Shown here in pieces: positions 40,976-50,081 of a stretch of 52,154 nucleotides of DNA. Source of the stretch: CAYZTD01 sp964638155 (GTDB lineage: Archaea > Thermoplasmatota > E2 > DHVEG-1); assembly GCA_964638155.1 (NCBI GenBank), contig CAZWYI010000015.1, positions 1 through 52,154 of the forward strand. Direction: 5' to 3'. Below the pieces are notes generated by a model. It saw nothing but the letters and a program-made list of their open reading frames with translations. It was not told the origin of the DNA and ran no database searches. Made by a program: the position numbers and the translations under genes. How positions within the stretch are numbered: the stretch's first letter is position 1; each line of letters begins with the position of its first letter.

Positions 40976-42364
40976 TTATCCATTTCTAAATAATGGACCT
41001 TGTCCAGTTATTTCCTCTACTGTAAATATCGCTGAGCTAATAGCTCCATCAACACCAGTGCTAAACTCATAACATGAATCACCTGCAACAAATAAATTTT
41101 CTATTGGTGTAGTAGGACCAAATCTGTTTTTTCCATGCCATTTAATTGTTCTTCTAAGACCATCGACTATTGGGAAAAAATGATGAGTACGCCATTCAAA
41201 ATCTTTTTTGAAATCAAAATTTGGAAAAACAGGCTGTAAATCTTTTATCATTCTTTCAACTAGCTCTTTTTTATTTTTTAAATCATCCATATTTTTTATT
41301 TCAACCGCAAAATTAAAAAGATAATGATCTTTTGGTGCTTGCTTTAGTTTTTGATCAAATTCATAAACTAAATAATATGAATCAACGTGTTTTGTTTCAG
41401 TTTTTGGAATCATAATCCATGTCCCAATTGGTTTTTCTAAAAGAGTTTTTTTACTTCCACCAATTATAAGAAAAAGATTAGTTGATTCTTTTTTAGCAAG
41501 TTTTAGCTTTTCAATATAATTAGCTGGAAGATCTTTTACTATATCTAAAAGCCCATATACCGGTGCAGCATATATTACATTTTTTGCATAAATTGTTTTG
41601 TCATCTTCAAGTTTTACTCCCTGTATCTTATTTTCATCTACAATTAATTTTTTAACTTTTTTACCAAGCATTATTTTACCATTGTTTTTTCTAACAATTT
41701 TAGCAAATGCTTCAACAATATTTGCAACACCTCCCCGTGCAGCAAATAAAGGTGTTTTATATTTTTTTATACCTCTTTGAAATGCTTTCATACAAAATAG
41801 TAGATCTCCTCCTGACAGTTTATCAGTTTCTGTAACTGTTTGATATCCTGCTACAAAACCATCAGTGAATATTTCACGAGCATGCTTATCGAAATTAAAA
41901 TGATCGTATAGCTCATCTATAGAATGATAAAGCCATTTGTTTTTTATTTCATCAAAACTTGCTTTTTCTGCATATTTTAACATTTTATTGATTTTAAGTT
42001 TTGAAGTAATCGGCATAAATGGATAGGTCCTCAGTTTTTCAAAAAAATTTTTTGGAGGTTTATGAAAATTTTTATGTCTATAAAACAAGGGCATATTGAC
42101 AATTTCTACATCACAGTATTTATCTGCTCCAGTGTGTTTTATTACAAAATCAAGATAGTTATCTGTAGGAAAAACATGGTGTCCATAGTCAACATAGTAA
42201 TCATCTATATCCGCCCAGCCATATTCTTTAGGTGTGCGAGTTGCTGATCTTCCACCATAATAATTGTTTTTATCTATAACTATTACTTTTTGATTTTTTG
42301 AAAGTAGTGCGGCTGCTGCTGTGCCTGTAAATCCAGCACCTATCACAATTGTATCGTATTTCAT
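40976..42364 (-). CDS. FAD-dependent amine-oxidase/phytoene-desaturase-like oxidoreductase
   Basis: The 462-residue protein starts with the FAD-binding motif DTIVIGAGFTGTAAAALLS, then NNYYGGRSATR, as in phytoene desaturase and protoporphyrinogen-oxidase relatives. FAARGGVANIVEAFAKIVR and the C-terminal FAD motif NLFVAGDSCYEFSTGVDGAI are also typical. No membrane helix is obvious. Carotenoid or isoprenoid oxidation, or reduction of geranylgeranyl lipids, are possible roles. It lies 50 nt downstream of the ferredoxin gene on the same strand, a likely electron partner. Confidence 0.85.
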   Translation of the reverse strand: MKYDTIVIGAGFTGTAAAALLSKNQKVIVIDKNNYYGGRSATRTPKEYGWADIDDYYVDYGHHVFPTDNYLDFVIKHTGADKYCDVEIVNMPLFYRHKNFHKPPKNFFEKLRTYPFMPITSKLKINKMLKYAEKASFDEIKNKWLYHSIDELYDHFNFDKHAREIFTDGFVAGYQTVTETDKLSGGDLLFCMKAFQRGIKKYKTPLFAARGGVANIVEAFAKIVRKNNGKIMLGKKVKKLIVDENKIQGVKLEDDKTIYAKNVIYAAPVYGLLDIVKDLPANYIEKLKLAKKESTNLFLIIGGSKKTLLEKPIGTWIMIPKTETKHVDSYYLVYEFDQKLKQAPKDHYLFNFAVEIKNMDDLKNKKELVERMIKDLQPVFPNFDFKKDFEWRTHHFFPIVDGLRRTIKWHGKNRFGPTTPIENLFVAGDSCYEFSTGVDGAISSAIFTVEEITGQGPLFRNG

Positions 42365-42414
42365 AAATTAATCCTGCCTAGATAATTTATTATAGTATTT
42401 TATTTAAAAAGTTT

Positions 42415-43233
42415 TTAGGTTACATCTACAGATGAATTTATTCTTTTTATTGTTTTTTCAATAAAATCTTTATCTGTAATTTTTACTTTTATTGCATTAT
42501 TTGGACATATATCAGCACATCTTCCACATCCTCTACATGCATCACTAATTTTAGCTATTTTATCTTTTATAGTTATTGCTTTTACAAAACATATATCCTT
42601 ACATTTTCCACATCCAGTGCATTTATCTGTTACTTCAACTTCAACACCGGGCATCTTTTTTACAACTAAACCCATGTCTTTATCCATATCTGGTAATATT
42701 CGCCATAGGCAACAACAGTTGCAACAATTACATATAACCATCAAGCGTGTGCCAGGGCTAACACCTAGCCATTGTTCATCTATTACATCTCTACCAACTA
42801 AATGTATTAATCCTAGATCTCTACATTTTTTAACATGTTCTAAAGCTTCTTTTTTAGAAGCTTTATGTCCAAATTCTTTATTGATATATCTTGCTGCTTC
42901 ACCTAGAAAAAGACAGCCTAATTCTTTTGGATAATTTTTACAATCCATTGATTCTCTACATATACAGAAATTCATTATAACGCGGTAACTTGATTTTTTT
43001 ATGAATTGTTCTACAATTTTTGATGGGAGAACTATGGATTCAGATGGTTGTATTTTTTTATTTATCTCTAATTCTACTGTTGTATCTCTTGGTAGAATTG
43101 TAAGATTAGTTTTTTCAAAAAGCATTTTTTTTGTAATCCATCGTATCATTGGAATTTTAGTTAGTTTTGCAAGTTTAAATCTATGGGGAAAGAACTTTTC
43201 TATTAAATCAACAAATTTTCTGTTTTTTTGCAT
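42415..43233 (-). CDS. Cys-rich 4Fe-4S ferredoxin-type protein
   Basis: The 272-residue protein has a C-terminal 2[4Fe-4S] domain (CTGCGKCKDIC and CRGCGRCADICP, about 203-255). N-terminal to it are extra Cys motifs, NFCICRESMDCKNYPKELGC and CNCCNCCCLWRI, which may hold a further cluster. This arrangement is seen in ferredoxin-like proteins of anaerobic archaea and methanogens, of unknown electron partner. It is followed by the FAD oxidoreductase gene, so they may form an electron-transfer pair. Confidence 0.85.
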   Translation of the reverse strand: MQKNRKFVDLIEKFFPHRFKLAKLTKIPMIRWITKKMLFEKTNLTILPRDTTVELEINKKIQPSESIVLPSKIVEQFIKKSSYRVIMNFCICRESMDCKNYPKELGCLFLGEAARYINKEFGHKASKKEALEHVKKCRDLGLIHLVGRDVIDEQWLGVSPGTRLMVICNCCNCCCLWRILPDMDKDMGLVVKKMPGVEVEVTDKCTGCGKCKDICFVKAITIKDKIAKISDACRGCGRCADICPNNAIKVKITDKDFIEKTIKRINSSVDVT

Positions 43234-43578
43234 TTAATTTCAGCAATTCCTTTAAAGTTTTGTAGTTTAAAAAAGAAACGGAAGTTTTTATGGCTTAATA
43301 TAAACATTATGGAAAAAACTGGATTTGAACTTTGGTTTATTGACTGAAAAATAAAATGCTGTGTAAAATAAATTAGTGCAAGGGAGGGAATTGGATTCTG
43401 ATTCACCGGTGAAAAATCTTTTTTTTACCCTGTTAAGATTATTAAAGAGGATATATGGCATACTGAAGGCAAATCTTGGAATATTCCTGTTTCTCCACTA
43501 ATTGAAAACCTTTTCATAAAATGGAAAATTATTTTTAGGGTGTGTTATTAAAATTTGATAAAATATGAGAGAATTTTT
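43234..43578. other. Non-coding stretch before the glycosyltransferase gene
   Basis: No convincing gene was found. A 12-codon frame (MEKTGFELWFID) starts at 43309 and a longer start-less frame at about 43440-43550 contains EDIWHTEGKSWNIPVSPLIE; neither has a known homologue that I recognise, and they could be remnants of a broken gene. A bacterial-style terminator lies at 43399-43425. Confidence 0.5.
43399..43425 (+). terminator. Palindrome with T-run, possible terminator
   Basis: TTCACCGGTGAA is a perfect 12-bp palindrome at 43402-43413, extended by GATT and AATC to a hairpin, then followed by eight T. It looks like a rho-independent terminator on the plus strand. The GC-rich core is unusual for this AT-rich sequence and may have come with the glycosyltransferase region. 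Confidence 0.4.
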
Positions 43579-44673
43579 ATGGATAAAATATTAAAAATTG
43601 CTGCTATTGAAACATTTTATGGTGGTTCACATCGAGTTTTTATTGACGGCTTGATACAACACTCTCGCCACAAGTTTACTCTTTTTACGTTACCAGATCA
43701 ACGCTGGCGCTGTCGGATGAAAAAAAGTGCTGCAGAAATTATTCAGAATGTTGATAATCTTAAAGAATTTGACCTCATCTTTGTGACCAGTCTCTGCAAT
43801 GTAGCTGAGTTGAAGGCTCTTATAGGTCCGACCTGTCCACCTGTTATGTTATATGTTCATGAAAATCAGCTTACTTACCCAAGGAGTACTCATCAGAAAA
43901 GGGATTTCCAGGTCGAGTGGATCGATTTTATAAATACTGTCACTGCCGATCTTGTTATATATAATTCTGACTTTCATCGCAATAAATATCAGCGTGCACT
44001 AAGGATGTTTCTCCAGGAAATTCCCCACATAAAACTGTCATCTGAATACTGGATAAAACGTGCTCAGGAACGATCTGTCACACTTTACCCTGGCACAGAT
44101 ACACCTGATAACCTTTCTAAAAAATCTTCTGTAAACAATCCCCCACGGATACTTTGGAACCATCGATGGGAATACGATAAACAGCCAACCCTTTTTTTAA
44201 AGACACTTATTCGATGTATGGATGCCGGATATGGTTTTGAAATAATCCTGTTAGGTAAATCACCTTCTACGCCATCAAAGAAATACAAAAATCTTATCAA
44301 TCAACTCTCTGAACGCATTTTTCATTACGGATATGTTGAATCGCGAAAGGATTATTTTTCTCTCATTTCCTCAGCTGATATAGTTATAAGTACCGCTATT
44401 CAGGAAAATTTTGGACTTTCAATCGTCGAGGCTATTCAGTGCGGATGTTTTCCGCTGCTTCCAAACCGTCTGTCCTACCCTGAACTTATTCCAGAAGAGT
44501 ATCACGCCAGGGTGTTGTACAATACTGATGATGAACTGTTTAGTTGTTTGACGACTATACTTGAAAAAAAACTATTTTTGCAAAAGTCATTATGCCAGAA
44601 GTTTATGATACATCGTTGGGAAAATCGTATTGATGAGTATGATACCCTTTTTAATAACTTGTTTTTACATTAA
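43579..44673 (+). CDS. DUF3524/GTDC1-type glycosyltransferase, queuosine-tRNA mannosyltransferase-like
   Basis: The 364-residue GT-B protein starts IAAIETFYGGSHRVFIDGL, continues with LFTLPDQRWRCRM, and has VTSLCNVAELKALI, YVHENQLTYP and RWEYDKQPTLFL. It ends with a nucleotide-sugar site (STAIQENFGLSIVEAIQCGC). These are hallmarks of the GTDC1/DUF3524 family, which includes the tRNA queuosine alpha-mannosyltransferase. Archaea are not known to have queuosine at position 34, so this role is doubtful here. The gene is visibly richer in G+C than neighbours and is the only plus-strand gene in the 37.6-52 kb section, which supports lateral transfer. The ATG at 43579 fits family starts. Confidence 0.85.
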   Translation: MDKILKIAAIETFYGGSHRVFIDGLIQHSRHKFTLFTLPDQRWRCRMKKSAAEIIQNVDNLKEFDLIFVTSLCNVAELKALIGPTCPPVMLYVHENQLTYPRSTHQKRDFQVEWIDFINTVTADLVIYNSDFHRNKYQRALRMFLQEIPHIKLSSEYWIKRAQERSVTLYPGTDTPDNLSKKSSVNNPPRILWNHRWEYDKQPTLFLKTLIRCMDAGYGFEIILLGKSPSTPSKKYKNLINQLSERIFHYGYVESRKDYFSLISSADIVISTAIQENFGLSIVEAIQCGCFPLLPNRLSYPELIPEEYHARVLYNTDDELFSCLTTILEKKLFLQKSLCQKFMIHRWENRIDEYDTLFNNLFLH

Positions 44674-45012
44674 TGAAAAGATCAAGTCAATACCAAAAGT
44701 TTAGGAAATCGTAAATTTGATTATACCAACCTTAATTTACCTACGAAAATTTAACAACTCAATATTACAAAGTATCAACATTTTAAAAAATGATGCTCAT
44801 CAGAGTTGTAAAAATGAAAAAAAAGAAAGATGACCTATTTGTAATTCGACATCTGTAAAAACCATGTTTGCAGAAAGTGGAAAAAAAGTATAAATGAAAT
44901 AAAAGAAAAAAATGAAAATAGATTATTATCTTCTTTTTTAATTCAATATTTTTGGAAATTAATAAGAGATGCAAGGGGCAAGACTCTAATTCCAAGTTTA
45001 ACTCTCTTTCAG
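44674..45012. other. Non-coding stretch after the glycosyltransferase gene
   Basis: No gene, repeat or terminator was recognised. A plus-strand frame reads KKKKDDLFVIRHL then stops and continues KPCLQKVEKKYK; it may be a fragment of a lost gene. Composition returns to the AT-rich background. Confidence 0.4.
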
Positions 45013-45759
45013 TTATAATCCTTTCATCATGTTTCTCTTATGAAAATAACTTGATATTAATAAGAAAACACAACTAAAAAGGATTAACGCAAGAATGTCT
45101 AATGCTACAGGTAACACCGATACACCATCTAAACCTGCATGAAATAAATCCACAAGGTAAGTAAGAGGAGAAAAATATGAAAGAGTTCTACCTATCTCTG
45201 GTAGATCTTGCAAAGGAATGAAAATACCACTGATAAAAATCAATGGAAAACGTATCAAACTGGAAAACATCATAATATGTGAAGGCGAACGAACCGAAGG
45301 AGATGCTAAAGCTACACCCAACGATGCAAAACATAATGTACCTAAAATTAAAGAACTCAGTAGTATAACTATATTATTTATTGGAAAATTCAATAAAATA
45401 CCAGCAATTAGTATAACCGGAGAAGTAATTATAATACCATAGATTGCACCTGCCATAACATCCCCTAAAATAATTGTATGAATACTTACTGGATAGGAAA
45501 GTAATCGTTCATATGTACCTGCTTGTTTCTCCCAAGGAGTAATCAATGGGCCTACTGATGAAGAAGTAAAAAACAATGCCATAGCAATAAAACCTGGGAA
45601 AAAAATAGTTATATCAAGATTTCTACCCATAAAAAAAGAGGTAAACATAAAAAGTGGAAACAAGAGCCCAAAAATAATCACTGGTGCTTTTTTATAATAG
45701 ATTTTAATGTTTTTCTCAGCAGTGACAATAATTCCTTGTAAAAAAGGTAACATGCTCAT
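45013..45759 (-). CDS. ABC-2-type transporter permease
   Basis: The 248-residue protein has six membrane segments and the ABC-2 layout: an amphipathic N-terminal helix, FGLLFPLFMFTSFFMG, WEKQAGTYERLLSYPVS (the coupling loop), and FPLIFISGIFIPLQDLP, the typical sequence before the last helices. The start ATG overlaps the ATPase stop (ATGA), so the two form one transporter. It is probably an exporter of drugs, lipids or a small molecule; the substrate cannot be named. Confidence 0.92.
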   Translation of the reverse strand: MSMLPFLQGIIVTAEKNIKIYYKKAPVIIFGLLFPLFMFTSFFMGRNLDITIFFPGFIAMALFFTSSSVGPLITPWEKQAGTYERLLSYPVSIHTIILGDVMAGAIYGIIITSPVILIAGILLNFPINNIVILLSSLILGTLCFASLGVALASPSVRSPSHIMMFSSLIRFPLIFISGIFIPLQDLPEIGRTLSYFSPLTYLVDLFHAGLDGVSVLPVALDILALILFSCVFLLISSYFHKRNMMKGL

Positions 45760-46679
45760 TTTTTCCCTCCTCTTGTTAGTCTAACAAATGCTTCTTCAAG
45801 ACTTGGACCACTTGTTGCAAGTGAAACAATTTCCAAATCTTTTTTTTCTGCAAGAGATACAATATATTTGACTAATTTATCAGGATCCTTTGTATAAAAA
45901 ACATATTTATCTCCACTAATATCTGTTTTTAAAATACATTCAGATTTAAACAAATCTTTTTTTACTTTTTGGCCAAAAGAAACTTTTATAGACTGTGTTT
46001 TATCAAAAGTATTTTTTAGTTTTTCAGGTCTATCTATTGCGACGATCCGGCCTTTATGAATAATGCATACTCGTTCACATAACTTGTTTGCTTCTTCGAT
46101 ATTATGAGTAGTTAAAAAAACTGTACAACCCTTTTTGTTCATATCATTTATTATTTTAATTATTAACCGACGGCTTTGAACATCAAGACCTTCTGTAGGT
46201 TCATCTAAAAAAAGAATCTTTGGGTCATGAATAATAGCACAAGCTATACTAATTCTTTGTTTCATACCTTTTGAAAAAGTACGTACAGAATCATTTCTTC
46301 GTTCATATAATCCAAGAGTTGAGAGAAGCTCATTTGCTTTTTTTTCTAATACTTTTTTTGAAATTCCATAGTATTTCCCAGCAAGAATTATATTCTGTTT
46401 TGCAGTAAGATCAACATACACATTTCCCATCTCAGGGATAACACCCATCATCATTTTTGCATCAATTGGGTTATTTTTCATATCTATATTTTTAATTGTA
46501 ACATTTCCTGAATCAGGTGAAAGAATACCTGTTAGTAAACGAATTGTCGTGGTTTTTCCAGCGCCATTAGGGCCAAGAAAACCAAAAACCTCTCCTTCTT
46601 CTACATTAAAATTGACACTGTCTACTGCTGTAACAGGTCCAAATTTTTTTATTAAGTTCTCTGCTTTAATTGCAACCAT
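45756..46679 (-). CDS. ABC transporter ATP-binding protein
   Basis: The 307-residue protein has Walker A GPNGAGKTT, signature FSKGMKQRISIA, Walker B ILFLDEPTEG and the H-loop TTHN. The C-terminal part (about 215-307) is the DrrA-type extension with a beta domain and LATSGPSLEEAFVRLT. The frame is open to 46739, but the ATG at 46679 (MVAIKAENLIKKFGP) matches the family and follows the cupin stop by 4 nt. It partners the ABC-2 permease gene. Confidence 0.94.
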   Translation of the reverse strand: MVAIKAENLIKKFGPVTAVDSVNFNVEEGEVFGFLGPNGAGKTTTIRLLTGILSPDSGNVTIKNIDMKNNPIDAKMMMGVIPEMGNVYVDLTAKQNIILAGKYYGISKKVLEKKANELLSTLGLYERRNDSVRTFSKGMKQRISIACAIIHDPKILFLDEPTEGLDVQSRRLIIKIINDMNKKGCTVFLTTHNIEEANKLCERVCIIHKGRIVAIDRPEKLKNTFDKTQSIKVSFGQKVKKDLFKSECILKTDISGDKYVFYTKDPDKLVKYIVSLAEKKDLEIVSLATSGPSLEEAFVRLTRGGKK

Positions 46680-46683
46680 AAAT

Positions 46684-47004
46684 CTAATCACTTTCCTTAT
46701 GAGATAATTCAATTTGAACAGCCATAATTTTAACACCACTCTGAGTCATAATGGATAAAGTTGCAGGCTTAGTAATAAGACATTGATCCTTTTTTACAAA
46801 TTTTTGTTCTTTGTCAATTGTTACTTGAGCCTCACCATTGATAACATAGAAAATAACACTGGATTCCATTTCACACTTGGGTAGATTACCATTTGGCGGA
46901 AGCTTGATGATTCTTACTTTAAAATTTCTCTGTGAATAAAGAACATTTTTATCTCTTTCATTATGTGGGTATGTTTTTATTTTATTGAAATCAAAAACTT
47001 CCAT
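46684..47004 (-). CDS. Small cupin-domain protein
   Basis: The 106-residue single-domain protein has the cupin pattern KLPPNGNLPKCEMESSVIF (first motif without His) and YVINGEAQVTIDKEQKFVKK, DQCLITKPA (second). The metal-binding His positions are replaced by Lys, Cys and Glu, so metal binding is uncertain. It may sense or bind the small molecule exported by the neighbouring transporter. It lies 2 nt after the ArsR-type gene and 4 nt before the ATPase gene. Confidence 0.75.
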   Translation of the reverse strand: MEVFDFNKIKTYPHNERDKNVLYSQRNFKVRIIKLPPNGNLPKCEMESSVIFYVINGEAQVTIDKEQKFVKKDQCLITKPATLSIMTQSGVKIMAVQIELSHKESD

Positions 47005-47006
47005 TT

Positions 47007-47321
47007 TTATTTCCCTTCTTTTTCGTCCAATAAGTTGATTTCAATCTTTTTTGTTTTTAGTTTCCAGATTTTTTCAGGTGCTCCACCGCCTTCTTCTTTG
47101 TAGTGAGCAACCTCTATTATTCCAGCTTTTTTAAGTTCTGAAAGATGATAATAGAGTCCTGATGAGGTAATGTTTTCATTGTTTTTTAAAAGAAAATCAT
47201 AGATTTCTTTTGTACTTTTTTTCTCTTCGCCTATAAATCTAATTATTATCCATCTTGTAGGACAGTGAAGAGCACTTACATATTTTTTTAGCGGATTTGG
47301 TTGGCAATTGCAATCACACAT
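47007..47321 (-). CDS. ArsR-like winged-helix repressor
   Basis: The 104-residue protein has a Cys-rich start (MCDCNCQPN), then a winged helix: YVSALHCPTRWIIIRFIG, STKEIYDFLL, ITSSGLYYHLSELKKAGII (recognition helix) and the wing EEGGGAPEKIWKL. It is closest to ArsR or PadR types. Cys 2, 4 and 6 and the Cys at LHCPT could bind a metal or sense thiol state. The ATG at 47321 is chosen because GGTGA precedes it; the earlier in-frame ATG at 47333 lies 5' of this site. It leads the operon repressor-cupin-ABC. Confidence 0.85.
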   Translation of the reverse strand: MCDCNCQPNPLKKYVSALHCPTRWIIIRFIGEEKKSTKEIYDFLLKNNENITSSGLYYHLSELKKAGIIEVAHYKEEGGGAPEKIWKLKTKKIEINLLDEKEGK

Positions 47322-47350
47322 AAAATTCACCATAATATTATAGTAAAATA

Positions 47351-47364
47351 CTGTAATATTACAG
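47351..47364 (-). promoter_or_regulatory. Palindromic operator of the repressor operon
   Basis: CTGTAATATTACAG is a perfect 14-bp palindrome, 30 nt before the repressor ATG. Directly upstream on the minus strand is TTTAAATATT, a TATA box, so the palindrome covers the expected transcription start. It fits autorepression by the winged-helix protein. A related imperfect copy (TAGTAAAATACTG) overlaps the far side. Confidence 0.7.
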
Positions 47365-47475
47365 CAATATTTAAAACTTTCTCTTCTTTAAAAACAGACG
47401 ACCATTGCTAAAAAAATATTAAGAAAATTTTACAATTCTATATCTATTAAGATGATGTTTTGTCATATATGCTAA

Positions 47476-48747
47476 TCATATGTCATAATCATCTTTCTTA
47501 TGAAATTTTTTCCATACCTGACTAACTATTACAGTCATTAAAAATGCAAATACCAGAAGCAATATTGGTGTAGCAATGTTTTCAAGAATTTTATAATCTA
47601 TAAGGAAAAGAGCCCCAAATGAACCAAGCATAATGCCTGAAAAAAGTTTGAGAATACGTCCATGCCATTCGCTAATTTTACGATGCCCAAGAGTAAAAAT
47701 GAATATCAATAGTATCACAAGAAGTGGTATTACATAAATGATATTATAAAAAAGAATGTACATATAATATTCAGAAGCAGTTAGATTATAAAATGTAAGC
47801 CGGTTCACATATATCAATGGCAGCCCAAGACTACATAAAAGCTCATAAAAATTAACTGTTACAGCAAGAATAATGGTCCCAAGTATTGCTGTTGCTATCT
47901 TAGGTGTTTTAACAAGATCCCTCATCTGTTTAAACAGTTCAAATTTCTTTTTTTCAGGAATGCTAACTGATGCACCTTTTTTAAAAAAGAAGAAATCTTT
48001 TATGTTTAATATCCCTAGAGATAATGTTATAAGACCAACAGCAAGTGATAAAATAAAAGTATGAAGGGCTGTTAGAGTTGCAAGTAAGATAAACATAAAA
48101 ATAATGTACAGAAAACCCGAAAAGAAAATAAAAATACCGCCGATGAGAAGCATTCTGCGTTTACTTTTAGCATAAATCAACAAGTTTAAAAGAAAAATAA
48201 GAATAAAAAATGCACATGGATTAAAACTATCTGCACCAGCAAGAACTAAAGTTAAAACAGGTAATGAAAAATCAGCCATATTTAGTTCGATATGCCAAAA
48301 AAGTACGTCAAACTCCACAATATCTTTATTAATATCTGTTGCCTCTTCTAGGCCTGTAATATAATCATTTATAACATTTTCAATATTTTCTAAAGTTGCA
48401 TCTGGGCTTTTAATAACAGTTGTATTTTTATCGTTTTTAACTACAAAAAAGGGGTAATAAACACTATAATTTTTAATGTAAACGTTTCTATATTCATCAT
48501 TGTAGTCACTATTTGTAGATATATCCTTCCATTGAAAAACTACATCTTCGGAATAGGATTCATTATTTTCAATTGCTGCCATTTCATCATAATACTGTTT
48601 ACATATCCCACAAGCAGTGCTATAGAAAAACTCGACATGGATTTTATCATCATGTCCTGTCTCTTCTGCCAAAGCTGATGATAAAAAAATTTGTGAAAAT
48701 AAAAGTATAATAAGAATAAATAGCAGAGTTTTCTGAATTTTGTTCAT
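47476..48747 (-). CDS. Thioredoxin-fold plus CcdA-like membrane protein
   Basis: The 423-residue protein has a signal peptide, then an exported thioredoxin-fold domain (about 30-140) with CGIC in YSTACGICKQYYDEM. A membrane domain follows (about 150-415) with DSFNPCAFFIL and FYELLCSLGLPLIY, the paired helix-Pro-Cys motifs of CcdA/DsbD-type electron carriers. It should pass electrons across the membrane through its Cys pair to the external domain. The two Cys of the helices (NPCAF, LLCSL) are conserved. It stands alone between the ArsR operon and the NosD-like gene. Confidence 0.85.
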   Translation of the reverse strand: MNKIQKTLLFILIILLFSQIFLSSALAEETGHDDKIHVEFFYSTACGICKQYYDEMAAIENNESYSEDVVFQWKDISTNSDYNDEYRNVYIKNYSVYYPFFVVKNDKNTTVIKSPDATLENIENVINDYITGLEEATDINKDIVEFDVLFWHIELNMADFSLPVLTLVLAGADSFNPCAFFILIFLLNLLIYAKSKRRMLLIGGIFIFFSGFLYIIFMFILLATLTALHTFILSLAVGLITLSLGILNIKDFFFFKKGASVSIPEKKKFELFKQMRDLVKTPKIATAILGTIILAVTVNFYELLCSLGLPLIYVNRLTFYNLTASEYYMYILFYNIIYVIPLLVILLIFIFTLGHRKISEWHGRILKLFSGIMLGSFGALFLIDYKILENIATPILLLVFAFLMTVIVSQVWKKFHKKDDYDI

Positions 48748-48870
48748 ATTTTATGTTTCTCCATAAAATACATTTTCATTAATCCTCAATTTTCTTTGTA
48801 TTTTCTTTTTTTATTAATTTTTAGGTTTACTTGTTTCTTGTTTAATTATTTTTTATTTGATAATAATATT

Positions 48871-50016
48871 TTATATAGGTTGCATTAGAGGATAATTATC
48901 TACGTTGCCACTAGATACTGTATATACTGAGTCTCCTATTCCATCACCATCTGCATCTGTTCCATTATAATCATCCCAATAGTTACCAACTGAGCCATTA
49001 TCCCAAGTATTTCTTATATCATCTCTTGCGTTCCAGTTGGTATTGTTTATAAAAACATTACTATATGCAATATTGTTTGTTGCGCCACAGCAAAAATAAA
49101 GCCCTTTATTGTTACTAATAAAACGATTGTTTATAACTGTGTTTTTATCTGAACCCAGGATTCTAAGTGCATAGTTACTATTTTCTGTGAATATGTTATC
49201 TGAAATCGTATTATTATCTGATCCGCCTTGTAGATACATTCCATAATCCGTGTTATCTTTAAACATATTTAAAGAAATATTGTTTGCTTTTGCAGTGTAT
49301 GCAAATATCCCACGTTTGTTATTCGAAAATATATTATTTTTTATCTTATTTTTTGTATTTTTAGGACTTGCTTGAAGATATAAACCATAATTTTGATTTG
49401 ATGAAATGTCACAATCAGAGATTGTATTATAACTTGATCCGATTTCTATACCTGCATCTGAGGTTCCTGCAGGTCCACCATTTGTTATTTTAAAACCTCT
49501 TATTTTCACATAATCTGCTGAAATATAAATGACTACGTCAGAACCATTACCGCGAATTATAGTTGTATTTTTATCTTTGCCAATTAGTTCTAACGGTTTT
49601 GTTAATTTAATATTTTCAAAATATGTTCCAGCGCTTACAAAAATAGTTTCATTATCAGATGCTGAATCAATTGCTTCTTGAATTGATGAATAATCACCTT
49701 TTCCATCAATTGATACAAAATAACTTCCGTTATTATTTTGGTTGTTAAAGTTATTAGAATAAAATAGAAAATACAAAGATATTAAAACGATTAATACAAT
49801 AAATATTGCCGCTAGTTTTGAAAGTGTCTTTTCAGATGTGAATTTTGAAGATTTATTATTTTTTGTTTTATTTAAAGTTTCTAAGGGTTTTATTTCTGCC
49901 TCATCTATTATTTTATTATGAACATGTTTCATATGATGTCTTAAATTTTCTTGTTTAACCTTTATTTTACATTCGGGACAAATTACCCATATATCCTCTT
50001 TATTTTTTTTACTCAA
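48871..50016 (-). CDS. Zinc-finger-anchored NosD-like beta-helix protein
   Basis: The 381-residue protein has a cytosolic N-terminal C2H2-type finger: C13-P-E-C16, then L-R-H-H-M-K-H-V-H (H28, H33). A polar linker leads to a transmembrane segment (about 63-85) and an external parallel beta-helix (about 105-345) with repeats such as NTISDCDISSNQNYGLYLQA. It ends WDDYNGTDADGDGIGDSVY, a calcium-type motif. NosD/PbH1 proteins bind sugars or metals. The zinc-finger-plus-TM part is shared with the truncated protein at the right edge of the window, so the finger may be a membrane-anchor or signalling module. Confidence 0.8.
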   Translation of the reverse strand: MSKKNKEDIWVICPECKIKVKQENLRHHMKHVHNKIIDEAEIKPLETLNKTKNNKSSKFTSEKTLSKLAAIFIVLIVLISLYFLFYSNNFNNQNNNGSYFVSIDGKGDYSSIQEAIDSASDNETIFVSAGTYFENIKLTKPLELIGKDKNTTIIRGNGSDVVIYISADYVKIRGFKITNGGPAGTSDAGIEIGSSYNTISDCDISSNQNYGLYLQASPKNTKNKIKNNIFSNNKRGIFAYTAKANNISLNMFKDNTDYGMYLQGGSDNNTISDNIFTENSNYALRILGSDKNTVINNRFISNNKGLYFCCGATNNIAYSNVFINNTNWNARDDIRNTWDNGSVGNYWDDYNGTDADGDGIGDSVYTVSSGNVDNYPLMQPI

Positions 50017-50081
50017 TTTGCCACCTCTTAAGGAATTTTTTTAAATGACTAATAGTATTGTCAAGTTTATTTTAATAATTC

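Noticed and set aside
43381..43450. tRNA or small RNA gene near the glycosyltransferase
   Set aside because: Only a palindrome with a T run is present; no cloverleaf, T-loop or anticodon stem could be formed.
44783..44995. Minus-strand frame of 70 codons after the glycosyltransferase
   Set aside because: It has no ribosome-binding site, an extreme Phe/Ile composition typical of translated AT-rich non-coding DNA, and no recognisable motif.
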